From Acanthamoeba lenticulata (Eukaryota; Discosea; Longamoebia; Acanthamoebidae), in assembly GCA_002179805.1 (NCBI GenBank), contig NAVB01003341.1, forward strand, positions 1 through 20,596: a stretch of DNA of 20,596 nucleotides, written 5' to 3'. The notes below the pieces were generated by a model. It did not search any database, was not told the origin of the DNA, and saw nothing but the letters and a program-made list of their open reading frames with translations. Numbering within the stretch: position 1 is the stretch's first letter; every line of letters begins with the position of its first letter. Both the position numbers and the translations under genes were made by a program. This document shows positions 1 to 8,172 of the stretch, piece after piece.

Positions 1-9
1 CTAATAAAT

Positions 10-29
10 AAAAGTATTTAAATACTTTT
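10..29. repeat. 20-nt perfect palindrome downstream of MPC1
   Basis: AAAAGTATTTAAATACTTTT reads the same on both strands. It lies about 75 nt beyond the MPC1 stop codon in AT-rich DNA. It could form a hairpin in the MPC1 3' UTR or mark the boundary to the next gene. The function is unknown, and chance is possible in such AT-rich sequence. Confidence 0.5.
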
Positions 30-44
30 CGAATTAAATGACAC

Positions 45-66
45 AAAAATAAATAAATAAATAAAA
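45..66 (-). promoter_or_regulatory. AU-rich element-like stretch in MPC1 3' UTR
   Basis: Read on the minus strand, this stretch gives overlapping ATTTA pentamers (TTTATTTATTTATTTATTT) about 40 nt after the MPC1 stop codon. Overlapping AUUUA repeats are mRNA-instability elements in animals. Whether this amoeba uses them is inference, and simple AT drift is an alternative. Confidence 0.3.
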
Positions 67-105
67 GTAGAGAAGAGCAACTGGAGAGAAGGAGAAGCAG
101 GTAGC

Positions 106-723
106 TTACTCGGCCTTGACCTCTTCCTTCTTCTTCTCCTCGCTTCCCCAAGTCCTGTGACCACACAGGAAAGCAGGCGCGTCAGCCAATGAAAGTAGCG
201 TGGTGTAAGGCAGGCCGTACGCGTTGGCCCAGCGGCCGAGCTGGACGAGTTGGACGATCTCGTTGGAGGCGTGGCAGACAAGCAGCGGGTAGTTGGCAGG
301 CGTGATGGCAAGCGACCACCTCATGAAGAGGAAACTGTAGAACACAAGCGCTGTTGTGGCGCATCCAAAAGTGAGATGAGACTGCCAAGCGGTGCATGCG
401 CGGCACAGCGAAGAAGGCATACCAGAGGTCATGCGAGGATCAATCTTCTTGGGGTCCTGCTGGTTGTAGATGTTTGAAATGGCCTGCATTGAAAGCTGGG
501 TTGGCAAACAAGCTTCATAACTCGCACAGATTCAGACGTACCGCAAGTGGGATGCCCCAGTTGGCAACTAGCGAAAGAATGGACCATAAAAATTGGAGCA
601 AGATTAGTGAAATTGGCACTCGTGGAAGCAGGATTGGACGATGCACTTACGAGCGCCAACAGTGCCGACCAACTGGGCCAACTTCCTCCGGGCAGGGGTA
701 AGGGCAGGGGTTGTGGAAGCCAT
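106..723 (-). CDS. MPC1: Mitochondrial pyruvate carrier subunit 1 (MPC1 family)
   Basis: Subunit of the inner-membrane carrier that brings pyruvate into mitochondria together with MPC2. The preferred exons in transcript order are 723-651, 567-542, 483-423, 350-221 and 154-106, which join in phase to 112 residues. Human MPC1 has about 109. Family motifs seen are ANWGIPLA, DPKKIDPRMT, LVFYSFLFMRW and CHASNEIVQLVQLGRWA. These match the MPC1 pattern of NWG(I/L)P, RMT, FMR and CH.(T/S)NE..QL.Q. The tail is Lys/Glu rich and ends KKEEVKAE. The first intron is ambiguous. An 83-nt version uses the acceptor at 568 and has a CTAAT branch-like site. A 32-nt version using GAG at 619-621 would add 17 residues. 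The 66-nt last intron could also be read through in frame. The product is mitochondrial by family. The gene lies 125 nt downstream of the Ras gene on the same strand. Confidence 0.85.
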
Positions 724-848
724 GCTCAGTGTTGAAATCTAATAAATATTACTGCGGTGATGGTTTCTTGTGTTTTCTTTGTTCTTTTTGCCACGCCCAC
801 TATGTACATGTAGCCTCATCGCCGTCTCAACTCAAGAGAAGAGGCGTT
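724..848. other. Short spacer between Ras stop and MPC1 start
   Basis: This 125-nt gap must hold both the Ras 3' end and the MPC1 promoter. It is T-rich on the plus strand around 765-790 and contains AATAAATATT near 740. No conserved promoter element is recognised. The tight spacing shows how compact the locus is. Confidence 0.5.
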
Positions 849-1706
849 CTAGAAGAGTAGACAACCTTTCTTTGTCTCACTTCCCGACTTCCCAACTGTC
901 GGGCTTCCACTCTTGCCCCTTCCCCTGTACTTTCTGATCTGCCGTACCAGCTCGGCAAACAGTTCATCCACGTTGGTTCGCAGCTGCCGTGGACGTTCAC
1001 ATCAGCAATGGTGTTGAGCTCTTTTGGGAAGCGGATGCAGTACCTTGGCACTCGCCTCGAAGAAGGGGCATTTGAAGGTGGAAGCCTGGTCTTTGCCTAC
1101 CGAGTAAGGCACCTGACGCTGCCCCTCTGGTATATCGCACTTGTTTCCCACCAGCACCATCGGCGGCACCTCGGGGTACTATCATTATGCAACCATTCGC
1201 TTGGTCAACTTGCTGGGAAGGCAACACTGAGGAGGCAGGAAAGGGCCAAACCTGTGTTCTTAGGATTTTGGTGTAGAGCTCAGAGAGGTGTTCGAGGGAC
1301 TTGTGGTCAGACACAGAATAGACCAGCACGAAGCCCTGTCCCGTGCGGAACCACTGGTCTTGCATTGCCTAGAGCCGCAGGAAGTCAACAACATGGAAGC
1401 AAGCCTTCGTGCAGGAGGCAGCCGTACTCTGAACTCCTCCTGGCCTGCTGTGTCGAGGATGTCGAGGACGGTAACGATGTCATCAACCAGCACTTGCTTG
1501 CGGTGGTTGTCTTCAATCGTTGGGTCTACAAACGACGAACACTCTCCTACCTGTCAACAAAATCGTCCAACCCACAACAGGAGGTGTAGAACGTTTGAGG
1601 TCGTACCGTACTCGCTCACAAAGTGATGATTCACATAGGCGAGCGTGAGGGCGCTCTTGCCGACGCCTCCTGTCCCGGTAATCACGATTGTACTGAGCTC
1701 TGTCAT
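849..1706 (-). CDS. Ras-family small GTPase with CAAX tail
   Basis: Membrane-attached GTP/GDP switch protein of the Ras/Rap group. Five exons (1706-1607, 1525-1428, 1368-1252, 1178-1044, 983-849) join in phase to 194 residues. Visible elements are the P-loop GTGGVGKS at 11-18, switch I DPTIED at 34-39 with Thr36 (Ras Thr35), switch [11 protein letters not shown] at 58-66 with Gln62 (Ras Gln61), NKCD at 117-120 and SAK at 148-150. The C-terminus is basic (RKYRGRGK) and ends CLLF, a CAAX box. Its final Phe often favours geranylgeranylation, so membrane targeting by prenyl plus basic patch is expected. The residues needed for GTP binding and hydrolysis are intact. The effector loop reads [11 protein letters not shown], where Ras/Rap have DS(Y/S)RKQ, so the effector preference may differ. 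It sits between the MPC2 and MPC1 genes on the same strand. The exact Ras subclass cannot be settled by eye. Confidence 0.92.
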
Positions 1707-1992
1707 AGCAGCTGGTTTCTGTATCAAATCGCGAACGGGCTTCCCCTACTCAACGCTCTCTCGTAATCTTGAGCTCTTCCTTTTGCTCCAACAGAGTCCG
1801 TCTGCGGGGATCGTGCTGGCCCACAGGCAACGGACAAGATTTCCCTTTTTGGGTCCCGCGGTTTCTGATTTGAACGGTTGCGCGTCAGCAGGGCTCCACG
1901 TGAAAGGGAAATCGATTCGCTCGCTTTGAACTGAAGGGAAGCGCCATGGACCGCATTCCTTTTTTGAACCAACAACGTCCTGCTTGCCGCGC
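1707..1992. other. Spacer between MPC2 stop and Ras start
   Basis: No gene is seen in these 286 nt, which carry the MPC2 3' end and the Ras promoter. A CACGTG E-box lies at 1897-1902, about 190 nt upstream of the Ras start codon. No TATA box is evident. Reading frames here are overlaps or run-ons from neighbouring genes. Confidence 0.4.
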
Positions 1993-2716
1993 TTAGGCCT
2001 GCTGGCTCTGCTGCTGGCTGGCCTGCTGGACCTGCTTGTCGTAGCTATGGCGAGCGCGACACGAGGAAGAAGAGGACAATGATGAGAAGAACAGCGCATG
2101 AACAGAACGCAGAAGAAGCCGGCCCGTACGCCATCTTGCGGTACACGTTGTAGCCGTTGACAGAGAGCAGCGCCACATTGACGGCGATCAGCAGGTCGGC
2201 TCTGCACAAGGAGATGCAGTGAGCCAGTGGCACCCAACAAGTTGTGGGCGCGATGAGGCGAGTAGCGTTGTACCGCGGGACAACGAGGAAGCCGTAGTAG
2301 GTCCACACCAGCCCTGTGAACGAGAGAGCCAGGGACTGCTTGAGGTCGAGGTCCTTCACCTCGGGCTTGCCCTGCAGAATGCCGTAGAGGGGCACGATGG
2401 CCAGCCCTGCACGCCAAAGAATTCATAAATGAAACAAATCACAACAAAAAGAGTTGGGCCACGGAAGGCCGAGTGTACCCCATTTGAACGCGGGAGCAGC
2501 CCAAAGAGCTAACAGAAGTGGCATCAGTATAATCACGATCAACATCGCAATTCGAAGAGCGAAATCGAGAAGATTTAAAGTACCATTGTTCACCTTGGCA
2601 AAGGCAGGGTACTTCTGACTGAGCCTATCCCAGAAGGGGCCCTTAAGGAGGATGCCGCCCTGCACGCCGTGGTACTTGGCAAAGTATCGCTGCTCCAGCC
2701 TGGCCCACGCGCTCAT
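1993..2716 (-). CDS. MPC2: Mitochondrial pyruvate carrier subunit 2 (MPC2 family)
   Basis: Partner of MPC1 in the inner-membrane pyruvate carrier. Five exons (2716-2584, 2508-2479, 2406-2274, 2201-2130, 2044-1993) join in phase to 139 residues. Exon 2 is only 30 nt. Its removal would destroy the signature WAAPAFKWG, which matches the family FWAP..KWG motif. The next exon starts GLAIVPLYG and includes LALSFTGLVWTYYGFLVVPR, the family's (T)GL.W.R(Y/F)..V(I)IP segment. Exon 4 gives LLIAVNVALLSVNGYNVYRKM, the last membrane helix. The C-terminus is Gln rich (QVQQASQQQSQQA). All four donors begin GTAC. The order of motifs supports MPC2 rather than a second MPC1. The Trp-Thr-Tyr-Tyr replacement for W.RYS is mildly unusual. 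The gene is 286 nt upstream of Ras and 182 nt downstream of the RFX gene stop. Confidence 0.82.
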
Positions 2717-2898
2717 CTTTCTTAAATAAATGGTAATAAATTAATTCTTTTTGTTTCCTCATGTTTTACGTTTTCTTTATGTTTCTTATGAAGACAATAA
2801 ATAATGAACGCAAGATGTTGTATCTGTACACTCTCCTGGCCTCTCCATGACGGCTGGTCTCTCTCCTCAAAAATGCGGCTCGATCATGGCGAGACCCT

Positions 2899-4925
2899 TC
2901 AGAAGGCGCCCTTCCACTCGAAGGATCGGTACTCGAGGCCCTCTAGGCTGCCCCGCTTGCCCACGAGGTCGGCAAAGGGCAGCGTGTGGGCACCGCCCGG
3001 CCCGCTGGTGAGGTTGTTGGGCGAGTGGACCAACGTGGGCGATAGCAGGGCCGGAGGCCGCTGGCCCGGAGCCGCGGCCGCGTTCTGCATGGAGCTGGCC
3101 ACCATCGAGTTGAGCCACGACAGCGACAGCGCCGACGAGCTGCCCGTGAAGGAGAAGCCCGACGGCGGTGGCATGAGCAGACCCAAGTTGCCGTTGTTGT
3201 TGTTGTTGGTGGTGCTGCTATGGTTCTCCTCTGTCGAAGCTGCCATGGAAGAGGACGATGCTGATGATGACGACGAAGCCACGGCGGCGGCGCTAGTCGC
3301 GGCCGACGTAGCAGACGAAGAGGGTGGCGACACCGGGCTCGTGCTTCGCATTCCGTCCTGCTGCATCTGCTGCTGCATGTGCTCGACCAGCGGCTGGTGG
3401 AACTGGGCGAGAGACGGCGCGTTGTTGTTGTGGAAGCTGTCCAGCACGGCCTTGCGCTTGAGCTCGTCGTCGAGCTCATGATAGCGAGGCGGTAGCTGCT
3501 GAACAGGCTGAAGCTGGTGCTGCTGGGCCTGCATGGCCACCTGTGGGGACCCAACGGCCGCCGCAGCGGCAGAGGGAGGGAGGAGGCTCATGTGCTGGCG
3601 CGTGTAGTCCTGCAAGTTTTTCCACGCGTCGACGATGTACGTCAACACCTGGTCCTTGCTCGGTCCGCAGCTTGTCCGCAGAATCGTGTCGTAGAGCGAC
3701 TCGAACGTGCGCTCGCAGAAGGAGACCAGCTCGCGCTTCTCCATCCACTCCTTGTCCGCATGCCCTTGTTGTTGCTGCTGTGGCGGCAGAGGCAGGACGG
3801 GGAAGACGCCCCGGGCCGAGTCCATCTCGGGCGACACCCATGAGAACCGGGCCGTGGAGGCCATTTGCTGCTGCTGCTGCAGTTGCTGCTGCTGCTGGAG
3901 GACGTTGTAGGGCGAGTAGGAGTAGCCCGGCGGGGGCAGGACAAAGGCGGGCGCCCTGTACTCCTCTGCGTGCTGTGGCTGTTGCTGCTGCTGTTGTTGC
4001 TGTTGGTGCAGCTGTGGCGCCGCGGCGTAGCCCGTGGGCGGGTAGAGCGACGTCGGGAGGCCCGACGAGGCGGCGGTGGCGTAGCCGTTGGTGGACGGCG
4101 GCGAAGAGGCGCCGTAGGGGCCGTGGCCTCCGCCTCGCCGGTGGGTGCCCGGCGACGAGGGCACCGACGAGGAGGAGAGCGGCTGGAGCTCGTTGGGTGA
4201 GGCCGAGTGGTGGAGCTGTTGTGTGGCGGCGGGATACGGCTGGAGGTGGTGGACCTCACGCTTGATGCCGGGTCCATAGTGCGATGGCACTGGAAGGCGC
4301 GAGGCATGGCCCTCGTCGCTGTCGTCGTCCCTCTCGTCACTTTCTTCGTCTTCATCGTCGCTCTCGCGGGAGCGCTTGCCAGCGGCCTTGTTCGAGGCGG
4401 CGCGGCCCTCCTCTTCCTCGAGGTGGCGCATCATCTCGTTGATGGCGGCCTCGCTGATGGGCTGCACGCCGGCCAACGAGAGGTGGTAGGAGTCGCGCAG
4501 GACAAGGCCACGGTAGTGGTGCTTGGAAGCCCCGCGAGGGCCCACCCTGTTGCACCTGACCGTCGGGAAAGCCATCTTCAAGATCTTGCCAAAGGAGGCA
4601 GCGGACGAGGGTTGAATCCTGGCGAGAGGAAAGGAGGAGGTCAGCCTGGGATCTCGTCGGTATGACAGGAATCTTTGGTAGGCGAACGTACTTGTTGGCC
4701 TGGCATAGCTCGATGTAGTGGACGAAGACATCACGCTTAGCAATGGAACCGCTCTCCCGCAGGCAGTAGTTTACGCGCAACCTGAACAGGTGAAAGCGTA
4801 AGCAGCCGCAACCAGGTGTGCACCTCCAGGAAGCAGTACGACAAGCAGACAAGAGAAGAGACCCTCTTCCGGCCTCCAGCTCGCAGAGCTCGACAACCGG
4901 AGACGAGACTTAAATAAAATTCCAT
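2899..4925 (-). CDS. RFX-type winged-helix transcription factor, Q/S/N-rich
   Basis: Predicted nuclear DNA-binding protein. Exons are 4925-4840, 4781-4692 and 4618-2899, giving about 631 residues. A variant with a 31-nt first intron (exon 1 4925-4813) gives 640. The RFX domain spans two exons: NYCLRESGSIAKRDVFVHY, then IELCQANK, then the recognition region with AASFGKILKMAFP and GPRGASKHHYRG. These align without gaps to the RFX pattern (NY, YLHYL.FC, AASFGK(I/L)..FP, LGTRG.SKYHYYG). Several positions diverge, notably RR(L)GTRG to NR(V)GPRG and YHYYG to HHYRG. An acidic Ser/Asp/Glu patch and basic KRSRES follow the domain. Then come polyGln tracts near residues 261-271 and 298-311, a region rich in Ser and Ala, and an Asn run near 530. 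No RFX dimerisation domain is recognised. The start codon lies inside a short direct repeat, so the N-terminus is uncertain. Confidence 0.78.
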
Positions 4926-4963
4926 AAAACAAATTCCAAAGCTTCCATAAAAATTCTAAAGCT
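4921..4963. repeat. Imperfect 20-23 nt direct repeat at RFX start
   Basis: TCCATAAAACAAATTCCAAA followed by GCT (4921-4943) is followed directly by TCCATAAAAATTCTAAAGCT (4944-4963), a copy shortened by three bases and with one substitution. The unit contains the minus-strand ATG used as the RFX start (4923-4925). The second copy's ATG (4946-4948) runs into a stop after about 12 codons, so it would be an upstream ORF if transcribed. Confidence 0.6.
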
Positions 4964-5847
4964 CCTTATATGGAAAATTCGGGTCACTACGCGTCACGAG
5001 TTCCGACAAAAAGCGAACTAAAAGCGGGGCGAGAGGGAGACGCTGCGCCTGCAAGGGATGGGGTGCGTACCACGCCACGATGAGTGCTCGATGCTGGATG
5101 CATTTCTTCTTCTGAGCCAGCCGTTTCATGCTCATGATCAGGCTGGGATGGGCAGGTGGTGTGTAGTTGCAGAGAGCAGGAGCAGCGAGAGTGTTGCTCG
5201 GGCAGGGAAGGGAAGAGCGAGAGGTGAGAGAAGAGATGTAGACAAATGTAGACAAATGTAGACGGATCCTGTTGTGGAGGGAGGAGGGATCCTGTTCTGG
5301 GTGGAGAAGGGCCGGGCTGCAGAAGCTGAGAGGAAGAGAGAGGGAGAGAGAGACCACGAGCTAACACAAGACCACTTGAGGTACGGCGTAGAGGTTTGGG
5401 TCACCCGGGTGTGCGTACGTGTGTAAGCGCCTGATGGAACAGCAGCAAATGGTACCTCAGACGCTTTCCTCTTTGGAGTTTAGCTCAGGCTACACCTTTC
5501 TCCGCTCGTTCTCGAGGCTCCTGGCCTAGCAACCTCGCCTCCCGTCGCTAAGGCCGGTGTCTTGCCAACGCGGAATTCCGCTTGTTCTGATGATCTCTGG
5601 TTAGGAAAGATTTGAATCAATTTTCATATGGAAAGCAAAGAAGCAAGTCGACAAGCATGACAGGAATTTTTGTTTTGCCTTTTGGTCGACAAACAGAAAC
5701 ATACCGAACTTGATTCCATCTCCTTGTTTCAGCTCCTGGAACCGCCCCCTTTTTCGCCGCAGCGGTCGTGGAGGAGCTGCAAAAGAACTCAACCGCAGCG
5801 TAGTTTGTAGTTAACACAAGTGGTAAAGACCAGGTGAGGAAAGGGAG
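4926..5847. promoter_or_regulatory. Divergent intergenic region between RFX and F-box genes
   Basis: There are 922 nt without a convincing gene. The only reading frames are Ser/Leu-rich products of purine/pyrimidine-skewed sequence. Landmarks are three 10-nt tandem copies of ATGTAGACAA (5236-5265, last copy ending GG), GGATCCTGTT repeated at 5264-5273 and 5287-5296, a purine-rich tract about 5300-5352, and a possible bulged hairpin GGCCTAGC/GCTAAGGCC around 5523-5556. The region presumably holds both promoters. No TATA box is recognised. Confidence 0.45.
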
Positions 5848-6559
5848 ATGGGATTAGATCCGGAAAATGTGCCTCCCGACTCCCTCAGCAGACTTCCGCT
5901 GCGCGCGCTGCAACGCATCTTTGGCTACCTGCGTCCGCGCGATCTATGCACAGTCGAGCGCGTATGCATGTACGGCACCTGCTTCCTCACGGAGATGGAT
6001 GAGGAGAAAGTGGGATGAGCCAGGCATTTATTTAAATCGATTGGGGGGGGGGTCGAGCAGGCGATGGCAAAACTTGCCGTCGGCTGAGGAGAAGAACCGG
6101 TTGTGGTGGATGCACGTGATGCGCGAGACGTGGGACGAAGGTTGTGCGCCGACGACAATGACGCGCGCCGACCGGAAGAAGCAGTGGAAGGGCGAGTACG
6201 CCAGCACCATCGCGCCCCGCCTCCTCACTCTGCGCAAAACCTTCGTCAGGAAGGAGGCTCGCAGGTACAAGGCGGTCATGATTGAGCTGGCTGGTGTTCG
6301 TGAAGATCTTGAGGCTCACACATGACGGACACATGCCTGTGTACACAGCAGCAAGGCAAGGGTGACCGACGAGCAGGACCAGGATGAAGACGAGAACGAC
6401 GACCTGCCGGAGAAGAGCTGGGGCCCGCCTGAGAAGGACAAGGTCACCATGCGCGTCTACTACAAGAGCATCCGGTCCAAGCCCAAGAACAAGCGGATCA
6501 AGGGCGGCGTGCGCACCCACACGTTGGGTGATTACGAGTGGGCAGGCGATGGAATTTAA
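5848..6559 (+). CDS. Small F-box domain protein
   Basis: Likely substrate-recruiting or structural subunit of an SCF-type ubiquitin ligase, acting through Skp1. Exons 5848-5969, 6061-6264 and 6349-6559 join in phase to 178 residues. The F-box lies in residues 13-45: LSRLPLRALQRIFGYLRPRD, then LCTVERVCMRWQNL. This matches LP.E.L..IF.YL.P.DL......VC+RW, and the splice at 5969/6061 rebuilds VCMRW exactly. The rest is charged, with a Trp-rich part (RLWWMHVMRETWDE, KKQWKGEY), an acidic patch (EQDQDEDENDD) and a basic tail (KSIRSKPKNKRIKGG). No WD, kelch or LRR substrate domain is present, so it may be a minimal F-box or Elongin-A-like protein, which is inference. The third exon boundary could move by 3 nt (acceptor 6348 or 6351). 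Without splicing the first frame stops after 56 codons. Confidence 0.7.
6043..6052 (+). repeat. G10 homopolymer beside a splice acceptor
   Basis: Ten consecutive G residues lie within the first F-box intron and end 8 nt before the exon at 6061. A polypyrimidine tract would normally occupy this place. It may weaken splicing or be an assembly-sensitive homopolymer. Because it is intronic, its length does not change the protein. Confidence 0.8.
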
Positions 6560-6777
6560 ACTTTCATCGAAGAAAGTCACATGGACAGATAGAGCCATCA
6601 TCTTAGGCCCTTCCCACGTCGTGTTGCCGTTTGTGCATTTGTAAGTAGCGCCAAATATAATAAGCCATGTTGTCGTGGTGATCCAAGTAATGTACTTGCC
6701 AAAAAAGGTACTGAAGTCTTTCTGGTCCTTGTGGGTTTGCGGGCGCTTGTCTGTTTGTTGTTTAGTGTCTACTCCCT
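6560..6777. other. Spacer between F-box and secreted-protein genes
   Basis: These 218 nt hold the F-box 3' end and the promoter of the next gene. An AT-rich stretch AAATATAATAAG near 6652-6663 could serve as a poly(A) signal region. No conserved promoter element or RNA gene is seen. Confidence 0.35.
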
Positions 6778-7935
6778 ATGCTTTCGCGTCATGCGGCTGC
6801 CTCCCTTCTCGGGCAAGGCGTAGTTGTGTTGGTCGTGCTGGTAGGGCTCTCCCTCGGCCAGATCACCCCTCCGTGCGCCACTACCGGGACTCTCAGCACG
6901 TCATACAGCGCCTTCACCCTCGACCGAGGTTACTTCGGCGCCAACTTTGCCTTCTGCGTTGGCAACTCAGTAACGGGCGTCACTTCCGTGAGCAGCTATA
7001 CCTACTACTTCAAGTTTCAGGCAGCTTTTGATGGAGGGTATCAGGCCATCGACGTCACGGGCTACATCATCAATTCGAACACTAGGGCTATCATGGCCAC
7101 TACCGCTGTCTCTGGGTTCACCAAGAACGCCGTCTCTTACTTCCCCATCACAGCCACCTACGGCACGCCGTTGGCCACGCTTGACCCCTCCGCCACCTAC
7201 TATTTGGCCATGTGTCAGACGTCAGCCACGAGCAATGGGTTCTACTGGAGAGGCTTTGATACTCCAACGTACAATGCCGAGTACCGTTGTGGTGAGACTG
7301 GTACCAGCTGCACGACGTCCACCTCCTCGACCTGGAGCAACTTTGGCGGCTTCTCAATGACGTCGGACATGTCCTACACCTGCAACCCTCCCAGCCCTTC
7401 CTCCACGCCCACCACGTCGCCGACGCCCTCAGTTACGCCCACCGTCACCCCGACAATCTCTGTCACGCCTTCCATCACGCCGTCGCCAAGTTCGTCGTCT
7501 TCCCAGTCCCCCACAGCCTCTCCTAATTCCTCAGTGACGCCGACTTCATCGCCCACAAGCTCGATGACCCCAACGCCTTCGCCATCTGCTACTCAAACTA
7601 CCACTCCTACTCCCACCCCATCGCCCACACGCACAGCCACGCCCTCACCTTCGGCTACAATCTCAGTGACCGCCACGCCTTCGCCCTCGGCTACTCAGTC
7701 TCCAACGTCCACTCCATCTCCAACGGGAACACCTACTCCATCTCCTTCACCCACAAACTCTCCCTCCTCGACGCCGTCTCCATCAAATTCTCCTTCTCCT
7801 TCATCATCCGCAACAGTCTCCCCGAGCGCCAGCCCAAGCCGTGTGGAATTCAGCAGTGCTGGCCGCCTTACACCAACATGGCTGGTTGGCGGTATGACTC
7901 TGATGAAGGTCGTCGTGGAGCATTTTTTCAACTAG
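6778..7935 (+). CDS. Secreted or surface protein with mucin-like Ser/Thr/Pro stalk
   Basis: Family not recognised. The intronless frame encodes 385 residues. The N-terminus has a signal-peptide pattern: a basic start (SRH), then a hydrophobic core (VVVLVVLVGLSLG) with likely cleavage near LSLGQ. Residues about 30-205 form a compact Tyr/Ser/Thr/Gly-rich domain with paired cysteines (CATTG, FCVG, MCQTS, YRCGETG, SCTTS, YTCNP), consistent with an extracellular beta-rich fold. Residues about 206-352 are a repetitive Thr/Pro/Ser stalk of TPSPS and SATPSP units, expected to be heavily O-glycosylated. The end (WLVGGMTLMKVVVEHFFN) is only weakly hydrophobic. It does not look like a clear transmembrane helix or GPI signal, so a missed 3' intron starting near 7840 is possible. 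Likely located on the cell surface, cyst wall or secreted; this is inference. Confidence 0.7.
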   Translation: MLSRHAAASLLGQGVVVLVVLVGLSLGQITPPCATTGTLSTSYSAFTLDRGYFGANFAFCVGNSVTGVTSVSSYTYYFKFQAAFDGGYQAIDVTGYIINSNTRAIMATTAVSGFTKNAVSYFPITATYGTPLATLDPSATYYLAMCQTSATSNGFYWRGFDTPTYNAEYRCGETGTSCTTSTSSTWSNFGGFSMTSDMSYTCNPPSPSSTPTTSPTPSVTPTVTPTISVTPSITPSPSSSSSQSPTASPNSSVTPTSSPTSSMTPTPSPSATQTTTPTPTPSPTRTATPSPSATISVTATPSPSATQSPTSTPSPTGTPTPSPSPTNSPSSTPSPSNSPSPSSSATVSPSASPSRVEFSSAGRLTPTWLVGGMTLMKVVVEHFFN

Positions 7936-8172
7936 GTTCAAGTTGAAAGCAATTTTGGAGTAGAACCCACCAAGCATAGAAACGTTCTCACAACGTTGAA
8001 CTCACACTACTATGAGCCTTTTTTTATGTTTTTCCCTGTACCTGAAAAGGAAAGTCCAAACAGCTCAGGTGGAAGAGAGGTGAAGCAGGGGAAACGAGGG
8101 AGGATCGAGCCCACCAGCGGGCTGGTGATCCAGACAAGAACCAAGATTGATTGAGCCTCGTATGGTCACAAA
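7936..8172. other. Spacer with GC-rich hairpin upstream of 8173 gene
   Basis: These 237 nt carry no gene. A T7 run near 8020 may belong to the upstream 3' end. GGATCGAGCCCACCAGCGGG followed by CTGGTGATCC (8102-8131) can fold as CACCAG/CTGGTG with an outer GGAT/ATCC pairing, about 40 nt before the ATG at 8173. A 5' UTR structure is possible, but no function is assigned. Confidence 0.35.

Noticed and set aside
619..650. 32-nt first intron in MPC1 (GTAAGT...CACGAG)
   Set aside because: It is in phase, but the 83-nt alternative has a branch-like CTAAT and pyrimidine run before CTAG. It also keeps the conserved Gly before ANWG and gives a length close to known MPC1 proteins.
3760..4015. CAG/CTG-type trinucleotide runs as a possible microsatellite expansion locus
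   Set aside because: They encode interrupted polyGln within a continuous coding exon, and mixed CAG/CAA codons are normal for such genes. No separate repeat feature is warranted.
2804..4665. Several plus-strand open frames of 100-240 codons across the RFX gene
   Set aside because: They are antisense shadows of CAG-, AAC- and TCG-type repeats. Products are Leu, Cys or Arg runs without domains, while the minus strand carries the RFX signature.
4956..5404. Overlapping minus-strand frames of about 88-133 codons in the RFX/F-box gap
   Set aside because: Products are Ser/Leu/Pro-rich strings from a purine-skewed region, three frames are open at once, and no motif or conserved splice structure is seen.
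5523..5556. tRNA- or snoRNA-like fold around GGCCTAGC...GCTAAGGCC
   Set aside because: There is a single bulged 8-bp stem with no tRNA arms, A/B boxes or C/D or H/ACA boxes. It was kept only as a possible hairpin in the intergenic note.
7843..7870. EcoRI-like GGAATTC junction suggesting vector contamination at the stalk protein end
   Set aside because: Only the six-base site itself is vector-like. The flanking sequence continues as ordinary genomic DNA into the next gene.
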